In this document: in pieces, positions 18,497 to 25,969 of the stretch | Numbering within the stretch: position 1 is the first letter of the stretch | Layout of the letters: each line of letters starts with the position of its first letter | NCBI GenBank assembly: GCA_958448635.1 | Contig: CAUDEQ010000006.1 | Coordinates: 1 to 51,947 of the forward strand | Origin: an uncultured Bacillota bacterium | GTDB taxonomy: Bacteria > Bacillota > Clostridia > Peptostreptococcales > Anaerovoracaceae | DNA: 51,947 nt | Direction: 5' to 3' | Translations under genes and position numbers: made by a program | The notes under the pieces: generated by a model | What the model saw: the letters and a program-made list of their open reading frames with translations, nothing else | What the model was told of the DNA's origin: nothing | Database searches by the model: none

Positions 18497-19060
18497 ATGA
18501 TTGAATCCAGAATATTGAAATGCGGCTACACAGCCAGGGAGGCGTTGCTTTTGCTTCTCAGAACAGATCCCAATCTCGATCTTCAGGATATCGAAGAGGT
18601 GTATTATCCTTACATAAGATTGAGGTATCTGGTTACGGTCGGCAGTGGCAAACGCATGAAAAAACTGAATAAATTATCGGATTGTATCATAGACAGAGTC
18701 TCCGGCTCTGTCTATGAAGCAAATGGAGAGCCTGAATTCGAGGACGCCGAGATAAACGAAGATGAGGCCCTCGAAGCTGTTGTTGCCATGCATGAATGCT
18801 ACGACATCGGCCATGACTTCACGCTGAAGCAGTATCTCGGCAAGGCCAAGCTGATGTTCACCCCTCAGATGCAGATAATCGAGGAGGATGTATTCTACAA
18901 GAAGTTCTATGTTGTGGGATGCATGGATGAAAACGGACAGATGTACTTCATTCTCGTGGACGGAGTGGACGGCGGTCTTTCAATCCTTGACAACGAGAAG
19001 TACCAGGGCGCTCTTGAAGCACATGAGACAGAGCTTATTTCCCATGACGAGCAGGAATAG
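18497..19060 (+). CDS. Unknown acidic protein between symporter and LUD genes
   Basis: 187 residues, soluble, acidic at the C terminus (ISHDEQE). I recognise no family. A possible N-terminal helical region (about 1-35) is followed by RLRYLVTVGSGKRMKKLNK, an acidic middle (PEFEDAEINEDEALEAV) and a beta-rich C-terminal half (FYVVGCMDENGQMYFILVDG). The start ATG has only a weak purine-rich site. It follows the second symporter by 40 bases and precedes the LUD gene by 27, so it is probably cotranscribed with both and may serve the same uptake or utilisation pathway. Confidence 0.75.
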   Translation: MIESRILKCGYTAREALLLLLRTDPNLDLQDIEEVYYPYIRLRYLVTVGSGKRMKKLNKLSDCIIDRVSGSVYEANGEPEFEDAEINEDEALEAVVAMHECYDIGHDFTLKQYLGKAKLMFTPQMQIIEEDVFYKKFYVVGCMDENGQMYFILVDGVDGGLSILDNEKYQGALEAHETELISHDEQE

Positions 19061-19087
19061 GAATATCGGAATATACGGAGGACAATC

Positions 19088-19699
19088 ATGAATCTGGATA
19101 AAACGATTGCTTCGTTAAAAAGCAAGCTTTATACAGTAACGTATTTCAAAACCTGGGAAGAGGCGGCAGACTACCTTGATAATGCCATTGACGGAAGCGT
19201 TGTAGGATTCGGAGATTCGAGAACGATGATCGATATGGAGCTTTATAAAAGGCTTTCGTCGCACAATGAGGTATACGATCCCTATCAGGGCAGAGACAAT
19301 GACGAATTTCTTGCGATAGCAAAGAAAACGTTGACCACTGATGTGTTTCTTACATCGGTGAATGCCATGGCTGAAACAGGAGAAATGGTCAATATAGACG
19401 GCACAGGCAACAGAGTTGCGGGATCGCTTTTCGGACATGAAAAAGTGTATTTTATCGTGAGTACGAATAAAGTGACGCCTACCGTTGAAGAAGCTGTTTT
19501 CAGAGCCAGAAATGTCGCAGCGCCTAAAAACTCCATGAAGTATGCTCTGGCAACACCATGTGTAGCAAGGGGAGGAGACAAGTGCTATGACTGTAAAAGT
19601 CCTGACAGAATATGCAATGCTCTGACTGTATATCTCAGAAAAATGAACGATATAGACGATGTGGAAATAGTACTCATAGACGAAGAAATGGGATTTTAA
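19088..19699 (+). CDS. LUD-domain protein (lactate utilisation, DUF162-type)
   Basis: 203 residues forming a single LUD domain, the family of LutC/YkgG. The conserved GFGDSRTMIDM and the C-terminal cysteine cluster PCVARGGDKCYDCKSPDRIC (spacing C-x7-C-x2-C-x6-C) are present, the latter being common in stand-alone LUD proteins. GGAGG lies before the ATG. LutA and LutB partners are absent here. It is the last gene of the symporter locus, which points to use of lactate or a similar organic acid, by context only. Confidence 0.88.
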   Translation: MNLDKTIASLKSKLYTVTYFKTWEEAADYLDNAIDGSVVGFGDSRTMIDMELYKRLSSHNEVYDPYQGRDNDEFLAIAKKTLTTDVFLTSVNAMAETGEMVNIDGTGNRVAGSLFGHEKVYFIVSTNKVTPTVEEAVFRARNVAAPKNSMKYALATPCVARGGDKCYDCKSPDRICNALTVYLRKMNDIDDVEIVLIDEEMGF

Positions 19700-19734
19700 C
19701 CCTTATGGCATATTAATAGTGTAAAACACCCCAT

Positions 19735-19770
19735 AAAAAGAACACATATCTTGTGATATGTGTTCTTTTT
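19735..19770. terminator. Bidirectional intrinsic terminator
   Basis: 16-bp perfect stem AAAAAGAACACATATC / GATATGTGTTCTTTTT with a TTGT loop (19751-19754) and a T run at each 3' end. It lies between the convergent ends of the LUD gene and the lysine-tailed membrane protein gene. Confidence 0.92.
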
Positions 19771-19814
19771 TGCGATTTGCATATGTCTTGAGGGTTATGA
19801 CCTGAACGATTATA

Positions 19815-20315
19815 TCATTTTTTCTTTTTCTTCTTCTTTGCCTGAGCTGCGGCCTCTATTCTGGCGGCCTTGATCTCCTCGGGGCTTCTCTTTGATTTCA
19901 TGATTATGGAATCCACATCGGCGCCTTTGCCTGGAGGCGGAACATCAAGTCTTTTTCTTCTCATGGCCTGATACAGCAGCTCCTTGGCTTTCATGGAGAC
20001 ATTGGTGGAGAAGTTGACCTTTCTGTAGAGATCTATCAGATTGGCAGGTCCAAGCATTCTCTTGACATCAAAGGTTATATTCATGATCTTGGCAAAGTTT
20101 ATGGTAGTCTCATCGCTTGGAGCGGCATCGAGCTTTTTCCATGCTCTTTTAAGCACATTTATCGTTATTACAAGATATATTATTACTCCCATCATCAGGA
20201 ACGGAAGCACTGCCAGCATATTGGCCTTGATGACGCCGTAAATACCGCTGTCAGGTAAAGCAAAATATATGGCTACAAGAATTACGATAAACAGGATAAG
20301 CTTGTTTCTGCTCAT
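19815..20315 (-). CDS. Unknown membrane protein with poly-lysine tail
   Basis: 166 residues. Two hydrophobic helices (about 6-24 and 32-54) near the N terminus, then a soluble basic helical part and a C terminus of seven consecutive lysines after AAAQAKKK. GAGGTG is found before the ATG. No family recognised. The DNA for the tail is a run of AAG/AAA codons and could be prone to slippage. Monocistronic, convergent with the LUD gene and divergent from the NAD(P)HX dehydratase gene. Confidence 0.75.
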   Translation of the reverse strand: MSRNKLILFIVILVAIYFALPDSGIYGVIKANMLAVLPFLMMGVIIYLVITINVLKRAWKKLDAAPSDETTINFAKIMNITFDVKRMLGPANLIDLYRKVNFSTNVSMKAKELLYQAMRRKRLDVPPPGKGADVDSIIMKSKRSPEEIKAARIEAAAQAKKKKKKK

Positions 20316-20405
20316 GGAGTCACCTCACCGATAATAAAAGGGTATAATTATATAATTATTTTACAACAGCGTTAGGAAAAAGGAAACTTAAGTTTTGTTT
20401 AAACA

Positions 20406-20452
20406 TTTATTGCAGTAATTTATTGCAGATAATAGCAGATATAAGGTATACT
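20406..20452 (+). promoter_or_regulatory. Promoter of the NAD(P)HX dehydratase gene with tandem repeats
   Basis: TTGCAG (20423-20428) and TATACT (20447-20452) separated by 18 bases. The -35 lies in the second of two exact 10-base direct repeats TTTATTGCAG (20406-20415 and 20419-20428, 13-base period) with a third degraded unit ATAATAGCAG after them. The repeat arrangement suggests a binding site for an unknown activator or repressor. Confidence 0.55.
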
Positions 20453-20477
20453 CTATAGCAGAAAAGGCGGAAAAAAT

Positions 20478-21344
20478 ATGGAAAACACAGGTTTAATTAC
20501 TCTTGAATATGTGAATACTGTAATTAAGGAAAGACCGGAGGACGTACATAAGGGACAGTGCGGAAGGGTGCTGATCATCGCAGGCTCCGAGGGGATGGCG
20601 GGTGCTGCTGTTCTGGCGACGCGCGGTGCGTTGAAATCGGGAGCAGGTCTTGTGAAGGCTGCAGTGCCGAAGCCGCTGTTTACGATACTGCAGACAGCCG
20701 TTCCTCAAGCGACATGCACGGACGTTTCAGAAGGCTTTTCCCAGGAGATGATGGATGGCTACGGAGCAGTTGCCATAGGTCCGGGATTGGGGGTGGACGA
20801 GAGTAAATACCTGTTGATAAAAGATATACTTAGATATTATAATGGTACTGTGGTTCTTGATGCCGACGGTATCAACTGCATGTGCAGGTTCGACAAGGGA
20901 CTGCAGCATTTATCCGAGAGAAAGCTTCCCGTTGTGCTGACGCCTCATCCCGGAGAAGGAGACAGGCTTCTGGCCGCTCTGGGAGGCGGAAGTGTGAAGG
21001 ATAAAGGCAGAAGAGCTGCAGCAGAAGAGATAAGCGTCAGGACGGGCGCTGTTGTCCTCATGAAGGGGGCGGGTACCGTGGTGACATCGAGGGAGCAAGG
21101 AACATATATTAATACTACCGGCAACCCGGGAATGGCCACCGGCGGAAGCGGCGACGTCCTCACAGGAGTCATAGCTGCTCTGGCGGCATCGGGAGCAGAG
21201 CCATTTGCAGTAGCTGCGGCAGGGGCCTTCATTCACGGGCTTGCAGGAGATATAGCTGCGGAAAAATACGGTCAGTGGGGAATGACATCCCTTGAAATAG
21301 AGGAGTCACTGCCTGCTGCCTTCAAAAGAGTTGTAGGGAAATAG
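20478..21344 (+). CDS. nnrD: ADP-dependent NAD(P)H-hydrate dehydratase
   Basis: Repairs hydrated NAD(P)H by ADP-dependent dehydration. Ribokinase-fold family: HKGQCGRVLIIAGSEGMAGA at the N terminus, GPGLG, VLTPHPGE, and the nucleotide-binding NPGMATGGSGDVLTG near residues 212-226 with the catalytic aspartate. The protein is 288 residues, lacking the NnrE epimerase domain that is fused in many bacteria, so the epimerase is elsewhere or absent here. It is followed by the MazF gene after 29 bases. Confidence 0.92.
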   Translation: MENTGLITLEYVNTVIKERPEDVHKGQCGRVLIIAGSEGMAGAAVLATRGALKSGAGLVKAAVPKPLFTILQTAVPQATCTDVSEGFSQEMMDGYGAVAIGPGLGVDESKYLLIKDILRYYNGTVVLDADGINCMCRFDKGLQHLSERKLPVVLTPHPGEGDRLLAALGGGSVKDKGRRAAAEEISVRTGAVVLMKGAGTVVTSREQGTYINTTGNPGMATGGSGDVLTGVIAALAASGAEPFAVAAAGAFIHGLAGDIAAEKYGQWGMTSLEIEESLPAAFKRVVGK

Positions 21345-21373
21345 ACAATTGATATACAAAGGAGTGTAGGACT

Positions 21374-21733
21374 GTGAGCATAAAGAAGGGAGACCTTTAT
21401 TTTGCTGACTTAAGTCCGGTGATGGGCTCCGAGCAAGGCGGCATAAGACCCGTTCTTGTGGTACAGAACGATGTGGGGAACAAGTTCAGCCCGACTATAA
21501 TAGTTGCGGCCATCACATCCAGGAGAAACAAGGCAGACCTTCCGACTCATGTTGAAATAGAGGCGGACGGCAACGGCCTGTCGAAGAATTCAGTAATATT
21601 ATTGGAACAGCTCAGAACAATAGACAAAAGAAGATTGAAGGAAAGAATCGGTACAATTGACAAAACCCGTATACCGGAAGTTAATGAAGCACTGAGCGTA
21701 AGCTTGGGAATCGATAGTGATTCATTTTTCTGA
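21374..21733 (+). CDS. MazF/PemK-family toxin endoribonuclease
   Basis: 119-residue sequence-specific mRNA interferase. The conserved GDLYFADLSPVMGSEQGGIRP and later VILLEQLRTIDKRRL match the family. GTG start with AAAGGAG nine bases upstream. The usual antitoxin gene (MazE/CopG-like) directly before it is not present: the preceding gene is NAD(P)HX dehydratase, and nothing short with a good ribosome binding site is seen in the 29-base gap or on the other strand. In some clostridia such single copies lie in housekeeping operons. Confidence 0.93.
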   Translation: MSIKKGDLYFADLSPVMGSEQGGIRPVLVVQNDVGNKFSPTIIVAAITSRRNKADLPTHVEIEADGNGLSKNSVILLEQLRTIDKRRLKERIGTIDKTRIPEVNEALSVSLGIDSDSFF

Positions 21734-21740
21734 TGTATAA

Positions 21741-21762
21741 AAGGGCTGCATTTGCGGCCCTT
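21741..21762 (+). terminator. Hairpin after the MazF gene
   Basis: AAGGGCTGC / GCGGCCCTT with an ATTT loop (9 pairs, one G-T). No T run follows, so this is a weak terminator or a processing/stability hairpin before the transketolase genes. Confidence 0.5.
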
Positions 21763-21800
21763 AAAATATAATATAAAAATATATAATCATGGAGGAGAGA

Positions 21801-22619
21801 ATGGATATTAAATCTCTGGAAAAGACAGCGGCGGAGATCAGGATCGGCGTAGTCAAAGCAATACATAATGCCGGATCCGGCCATCCCGGTGGTTCGCTTT
21901 CCGCTGCAGATATCGTTACTGCACTTTATTTTGATGAAATGAACATAGATCCCGCAAACCCTGATATGAAGGGGAGAGACAAGTTCATCCTTTCAAAGGG
22001 ACATGCAGGTCCCGTACAGTATTCGGCTCTTGCCGTAAAAGGATACTACCCTATGGAGGATTTCATGGAGCTGAGGAAGATAGGCTCCAGGTTCCAGGGA
22101 CATCCCGATATGAAAAAGGTGCCGGGAATAGAGATGTCAACAGGCTCCCTGGGCCAGGGCTTTTCGGCGGCAGCAGGCATGGCCATGGCAAACAAGCTGG
22201 ACAATGATCCGGGAAGAGTATATGCTCTGCTGGGAGACGGCGAGCTTCAGGAGGGTATAATATGGGAGGCTGCCATGTCAGCTGCTCATTACAAGCTGGA
22301 CAACCTGGTGGGCATCCTCGATTGGAATGGGCTTCAGATAGACGGCAAAAACGAGGACGTTATCACGGTGGCTCCCGTAGTTGAAAAATTCCAGGCATTC
22401 GGATGGAGTGTGGTACAGATAGACGGTCACGATTTTACACAGATACTTGATGCTTTCAAGAAAGCGAGGGAATGTAAAGGCAGACCTACCATGATAGTGG
22501 CCAAGACCATCAAGGGCAAGGGCGTTTCGTTTATGGAAAATCAGGCGGGATGGCATGGAAAAGCTCCCGATGCTGAGCAGACGGCACAGGCCGTTGCAGA
22601 ACTGGGAGGTGAAATGTAA
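21801..22619 (+). CDS. Transketolase, N-terminal (TPP-binding) subunit
   Basis: First half of a split transketolase, transferring two-carbon ketol units between sugar phosphates. TPP-binding motif GDGELQEG followed by LDWNGLQIDG; N-terminal SGHPGGSLSAADIVTALYF is also conserved. GGAGG occurs five bases before the ATG at 21801; the ATG at 21789 precedes that site and is less likely. About 272 residues. The stop codon overlaps the ATG of the C-terminal subunit (TAATG), giving 1:1 coupling. Confidence 0.95.
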   Translation: MDIKSLEKTAAEIRIGVVKAIHNAGSGHPGGSLSAADIVTALYFDEMNIDPANPDMKGRDKFILSKGHAGPVQYSALAVKGYYPMEDFMELRKIGSRFQGHPDMKKVPGIEMSTGSLGQGFSAAAGMAMANKLDNDPGRVYALLGDGELQEGIIWEAAMSAAHYKLDNLVGILDWNGLQIDGKNEDVITVAPVVEKFQAFGWSVVQIDGHDFTQILDAFKKARECKGRPTMIVAKTIKGKGVSFMENQAGWHGKAPDAEQTAQAVAELGGEM

Positions 22620-23548
22620 TGGCAGATAAAATGGCAACGAGGCAGGCATACGGAAAGAAGCTTGTGGAGCTGGGAGAAAAGCATAAGGAGCTGGTGGTGA
22701 TGGATGCGGATCTTTCCAAATCCACCATGACTGCCGAATTCGGCAAAGCCTTTCCTGAGCGATTCTTCAATATGGGGATTGCCGAGCAGAACCTTTACGC
22801 AGCTGCTGCGGGAATCGCACTGTCGGGAAAAACAGTGTGCGCCAGCACCTTTGCGATGTTTGCGGCAGGAAGAGCTTACGAGATAATCAGAAACTCCATA
22901 GGCTACACCAAGGCAAATGTCAAGATATGTGCGACTCACGCAGGCATTACCGTAGGTGAAGACGGAGCCAGCCATCAGACATTTGAGGATCTGGCTCTCA
23001 TGAGAGTGATTCCGGGAATGACGGTGATAAACCCTTCTGACGGAGTATCGGCGGCAAAGCTCCTTGAGCAGGCTGTGGACATGAAGGGACCGTGCTACAT
23101 AAGACTTGGCCGTGCAGCAGTTCCCGTGTTTTACGATGAAGCCTCAGATATCACACTGGGAAAGGGCAATCTGGTGAGAGAAGGCGGAGATGTCACCGTG
23201 ATAGCCACAGGAATAATGGTGAACGAGGCCGTCATTGCAGCTGAGAAGCTGGCGGAGGAAGGCATCGATGTAAGAGTTGTCGATATCCATACCATCAAGC
23301 CTATAGACGAAGACATCATCATCAAGGCTGCATCTGAAACAAAGGCGATAGTTACTGCGGAGGAGCATTCCGTCATAGGCGGTCTGGGCAGCGCAGTTGC
23401 GGAGGTTACGGCGAAGAATGCGCCTGTAAAGATGGCAATGGTGGGACAGAAGGACACCTACGGAGAATCGGGAAAGCCGGATCAGCTGAAAGAAAAATAC
23501 GGTATGACGGCGGATGCCATCATTGAGGCGGTAAAATCAGTACTATAA
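22619..23548 (+). CDS. Transketolase, C-terminal (pyrimidine-binding) subunit
   Basis: Second half of split transketolase: the pyrimidine-binding domain with FNMGIAEQNLYAAAAGIAL (containing the TPP-activating glutamate) then a C-terminal domain with EEHSVIGGLGSAVAE. 309 residues, typical. Overlaps its partner by one base. The hairpin-rich gap after it separates it from the PrcB-domain gene. Confidence 0.95.
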   Translation: MADKMATRQAYGKKLVELGEKHKELVVMDADLSKSTMTAEFGKAFPERFFNMGIAEQNLYAAAAGIALSGKTVCASTFAMFAAGRAYEIIRNSIGYTKANVKICATHAGITVGEDGASHQTFEDLALMRVIPGMTVINPSDGVSAAKLLEQAVDMKGPCYIRLGRAAVPVFYDEASDITLGKGNLVREGGDVTVIATGIMVNEAVIAAEKLAEEGIDVRVVDIHTIKPIDEDIIIKAASETKAIVTAEEHSVIGGLGSAVAEVTAKNAPVKMAMVGQKDTYGESGKPDQLKEKYGMTADAIIEAVKSVL

Positions 23549-23558
23549 TGCCGGTATA

Positions 23559-23650
23559 ATTCCGTTGATGAGATAAAACATCAAAATGGAATAAAACCCC
23601 TGTAGTCGTAATAGATTCTAAGGAAGAAATATTGCGCGGAAAGGGGTTTT
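23559..23650 (+). promoter_or_regulatory. Structured leader with hairpin that hides a Shine-Dalgarno site
   Basis: First hairpin: ATTCC + TTGATG pairs with CATCAA + GGAAT (23559-23592, loop 23571-23578). Directly next to it, AAAACCCCT (23593-23601) can pair with AGGGGTTTT (23642-23650) across a 40-base loop; the 3' arm ends in a T run and contains the GGGG of the next gene's ribosome binding site. It may act as terminator, translation control or both. Confidence 0.5.
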
Positions 23651-23654
23651 TTGT

Positions 23655-24119
23655 GTGGAAAAAGAGAAAAACAGATCAATTTTAAACAGGAAAAAACTGC
23701 TTATATTCATAGGCATTGCAGCAACTGCGGCAGCTGTCATCATGCTGTGTATGAAATTTGTCGGAGGCGAAGAAAATGTGGGCTTTGAGAAGGTCAGGGA
23801 GGACAGGATACCGGCGGGGATATCAGCTGATGTGATACCGGAATACAAGACTATGGAAAGAGCTTTGGCCTGCATGATAGATGACGATATATATGTAATG
23901 GTATCAAGAGGGGAGAAGCCATCCTCAGGATTCGGCGTTTCCGTAGACAAAATGACTATTCAGGAAAAGGATGGAAAGACGAATCTTGTAGTATATGCAC
24001 TTTTCGAAGACCCCGACAAGAAGACTCCCATATCGCAGATCATAACATATCCGCTGTGTCTTGTTAAAACCGATTTGAAGCAATTGCCGGACACCATAGA
24101 GCTTCGAATACAGTACTGA
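23655..24119 (+). CDS. Membrane-anchored protein with PrcB C-terminal-like domain
   Basis: 154 residues. A basic N terminus, one membrane helix (about 14-33), then an extracellular domain with SRGEKPSSGFGVSVDKM and PISQIITYPLCLVKTD, which match the conserved GxKPTGGY...TYPY-like pattern of the PrcB C-terminal domain (PF14343 as I remember it). That domain is named after a protease-complex protein of Treponema. GTG start with AAAGGGG eight bases upstream. The C-terminal protease-family gene later in the window could be a partner, but it is 6 kb away. Confidence 0.7.
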   Translation: MEKEKNRSILNRKKLLIFIGIAATAAAVIMLCMKFVGGEENVGFEKVREDRIPAGISADVIPEYKTMERALACMIDDDIYVMVSRGEKPSSGFGVSVDKMTIQEKDGKTNLVVYALFEDPDKKTPISQIITYPLCLVKTDLKQLPDTIELRIQY

Positions 24120-24216
24120 TGTTATATGATATGACAAAGGCTGCAGGTTTTTTCACATAATCGTCACCAAAGGACATCAAAAGAGGCGAATATAGTGGTT
24201 ATTTCCCTATAAAATG

Positions 24217-24245
24217 TTGAAAACAGCAACTACATGTAGTAATAT
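24217..24245 (+). promoter_or_regulatory. Candidate ftsE promoter with palindromic spacer
   Basis: TTGAAA (24217-24222), 17-base spacer, TAATAT (24240-24245). Within the spacer lies a perfect 12-base palindrome ACTACATGTAGT (24229-24240), a likely protein-binding site. The predicted transcript starts near 24252, about 35 bases before the start codon. Confidence 0.55.
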
Positions 24246-24285
24246 AATATTGTATGATTTGCAGCAAGAAAGGACAAAAGATCAG

Positions 24286-25059
24286 ATGATCGTATTTAAT
24301 AATGTTACAAAATATTACAAGTCAAATGTAGGACTTGAAAAGGTGTCCGTGAAGATCAACAAGGGCGATTTTGTATTCCTTGTAGGTCCCAGCGGAGCCG
24401 GAAAGTCAACATTTATCAGACTTATATTAAAGGAAATAGATGCCGATTCGGGAAGTATCAAGGTGAGGGGAAATGAAGTCACCAAGCTGTCCAACAGGCA
24501 GGTTCCCAAGCTCAGAAGGAACATAGGCATAGTTTTTCAGGATTTCAGACTTCTTCCGAAGAAAACGGTATACGAAAATGTAGCCTTTGCCATGGAAATA
24601 ATCCATCAGCCGAAAAAGATCATAGAAAAGCACGTTCCACAGGTGCTGAGCATGGTGGGTCTTTCTGGCAAGGAAAACAAATATCCGGAAGAGCTTTCGG
24701 CGGGAGAGCAGCAGAGGGTGGCCATCGCAAGGGCTATAGTGAACAAACCGAGAATACTGATAGCTGATGAGCCTACGGGAAATCTCGACCCTGATACTGC
24801 TTGGGAAATCATGCAGCTTCTGGATCAGATAAACATGCGCGGGACAACCATCGTCATGGTAACACACGCTAAGGACATAGTGGACAAGATGGGCAAGCGC
24901 GTAATTGCCATAGAAAACGGGCGTATAGTAAGAGATGAATTTGGCGCTTACGGCTTCGAGGAGATGATAGCTGATGCAGCTACAGATGACGACGGAACCA
25001 TAGTAAGCAGCAGGCGCACCTTCAGATCAAGATTCAGGAGAGGAGGCGACGCTAAATGA
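24286..25059 (+). CDS. ftsE: Cell-division ATP-binding protein FtsE
   Basis: ATPase of the FtsEX complex, which controls peptidoglycan hydrolases at the septum. Walker A GPSGAGKST, signature LSAGEQQR, Walker B ILIADEPTGNLD, H-loop VTHAKD. From ATG 24286 (MIVFNNVTKYYKSN) it is 257 residues; the frame stays open to 24214 but AAAGGA lies just before 24286. The C-terminal tail of about 35 residues is longer than in E. coli FtsE and rich in Arg. Stop overlaps the ftsX start (ATGA). Confidence 0.95.
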   Translation: MIVFNNVTKYYKSNVGLEKVSVKINKGDFVFLVGPSGAGKSTFIRLILKEIDADSGSIKVRGNEVTKLSNRQVPKLRRNIGIVFQDFRLLPKKTVYENVAFAMEIIHQPKKIIEKHVPQVLSMVGLSGKENKYPEELSAGEQQRVAIARAIVNKPRILIADEPTGNLDPDTAWEIMQLLDQINMRGTTIVMVTHAKDIVDKMGKRVIAIENGRIVRDEFGAYGFEEMIADAATDDDGTIVSSRRTFRSRFRRGGDAK

Positions 25060-25946
25060 GAAGGTTTTTCTACACTCTGAAGCAGTCTCTCCTTCAGGTG
25101 GCAAGAAACAGAGCTATGTCGCTGGCCTCCATATTTGCCATTATGGCCATGCTGCTGATACTCAGCATATTTTTCATACTGGTCATAAACATCAATACTG
25201 CAGCTCAGGCCATACAGAACGATTATGATTCAATAGAGCTGTTTTTGGAAGACGAGACCACCAGGGAGCAAGCCGATGAGATAATTGACGACATCACGGG
25301 AAGCGAGGGCGTGGATGAAGTATATTACAAAACAAAAGAGGAGGCCCTTGCAGACTTCAGGGCTAGATGGGGAGAAAATGCATACCTCCTCGATTCGCTG
25401 ACAGAAAACCCTTTGCCTAACTCTATCGTCATTATGATATCGGATCTTGATACTGCAGAAAGCGTTGCGCAGCAGGCTGAGACATATGACGGAGTAGAAG
25501 ACGTTAAATTCTATAAGGACACTGTGGACAAGCTCCTCAGCGCCACTAAATTCATACAGATAGCAGCTATAGTTGTCATGATATTCCTCATCATAGTTTC
25601 GGTGGTGGTGGTATCAAACACCATAAAGCTGACGGTGCTCAACAGAGCCAATGAGATCAACATAATGAAATATATAGGAGCCACAAACTGGTTTGTTCGT
25701 GGACCGTTCCTGGGAGAAGGAATAATAATAGGTATTATTTCAGCAGGCATTTCGGTAGGTCTGTCGGCCCTCATATACAGCAGGCTTGTTGATGTCATAG
25801 GAGATCAGATATTCTCGGTGCTGGCGGTTCCTATGGTACCCGTGGGATTCCTCGTATTCAATTTCGCATGGATATTCCTGGCATTGGGTATAAGCATAGG
25901 AGCTTGCGGAAGCATGATTTCAATGAGAAAGTTTCTTGATAAATAG
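25056..25946 (+). CDS. ftsX: Cell-division permease FtsX
   Basis: 296 residues: a first helix (about 20-45, AIMAMLLILSIFFILVI), an extracellular loop of about 120 residues that would touch the hydrolase, then three C-terminal helices with YIGATNWFVRGPFLGEG. Standard FtsX arrangement. Coupled to ftsE and followed by a coiled-coil M23 gene after 23 bases, the expected partner. Confidence 0.95.
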   Translation: MRRFFYTLKQSLLQVARNRAMSLASIFAIMAMLLILSIFFILVININTAAQAIQNDYDSIELFLEDETTREQADEIIDDITGSEGVDEVYYKTKEEALADFRARWGENAYLLDSLTENPLPNSIVIMISDLDTAESVAQQAETYDGVEDVKFYKDTVDKLLSATKFIQIAAIVVMIFLIIVSVVVVSNTIKLTVLNRANEINIMKYIGATNWFVRGPFLGEGIIIGIISAGISVGLSALIYSRLVDVIGDQIFSVLAVPMVPVGFLVFNFAWIFLALGISIGACGSMISMRKFLDK

Positions 25947-25969
25947 GCGGCATGGGAGGAAATAAAAGA

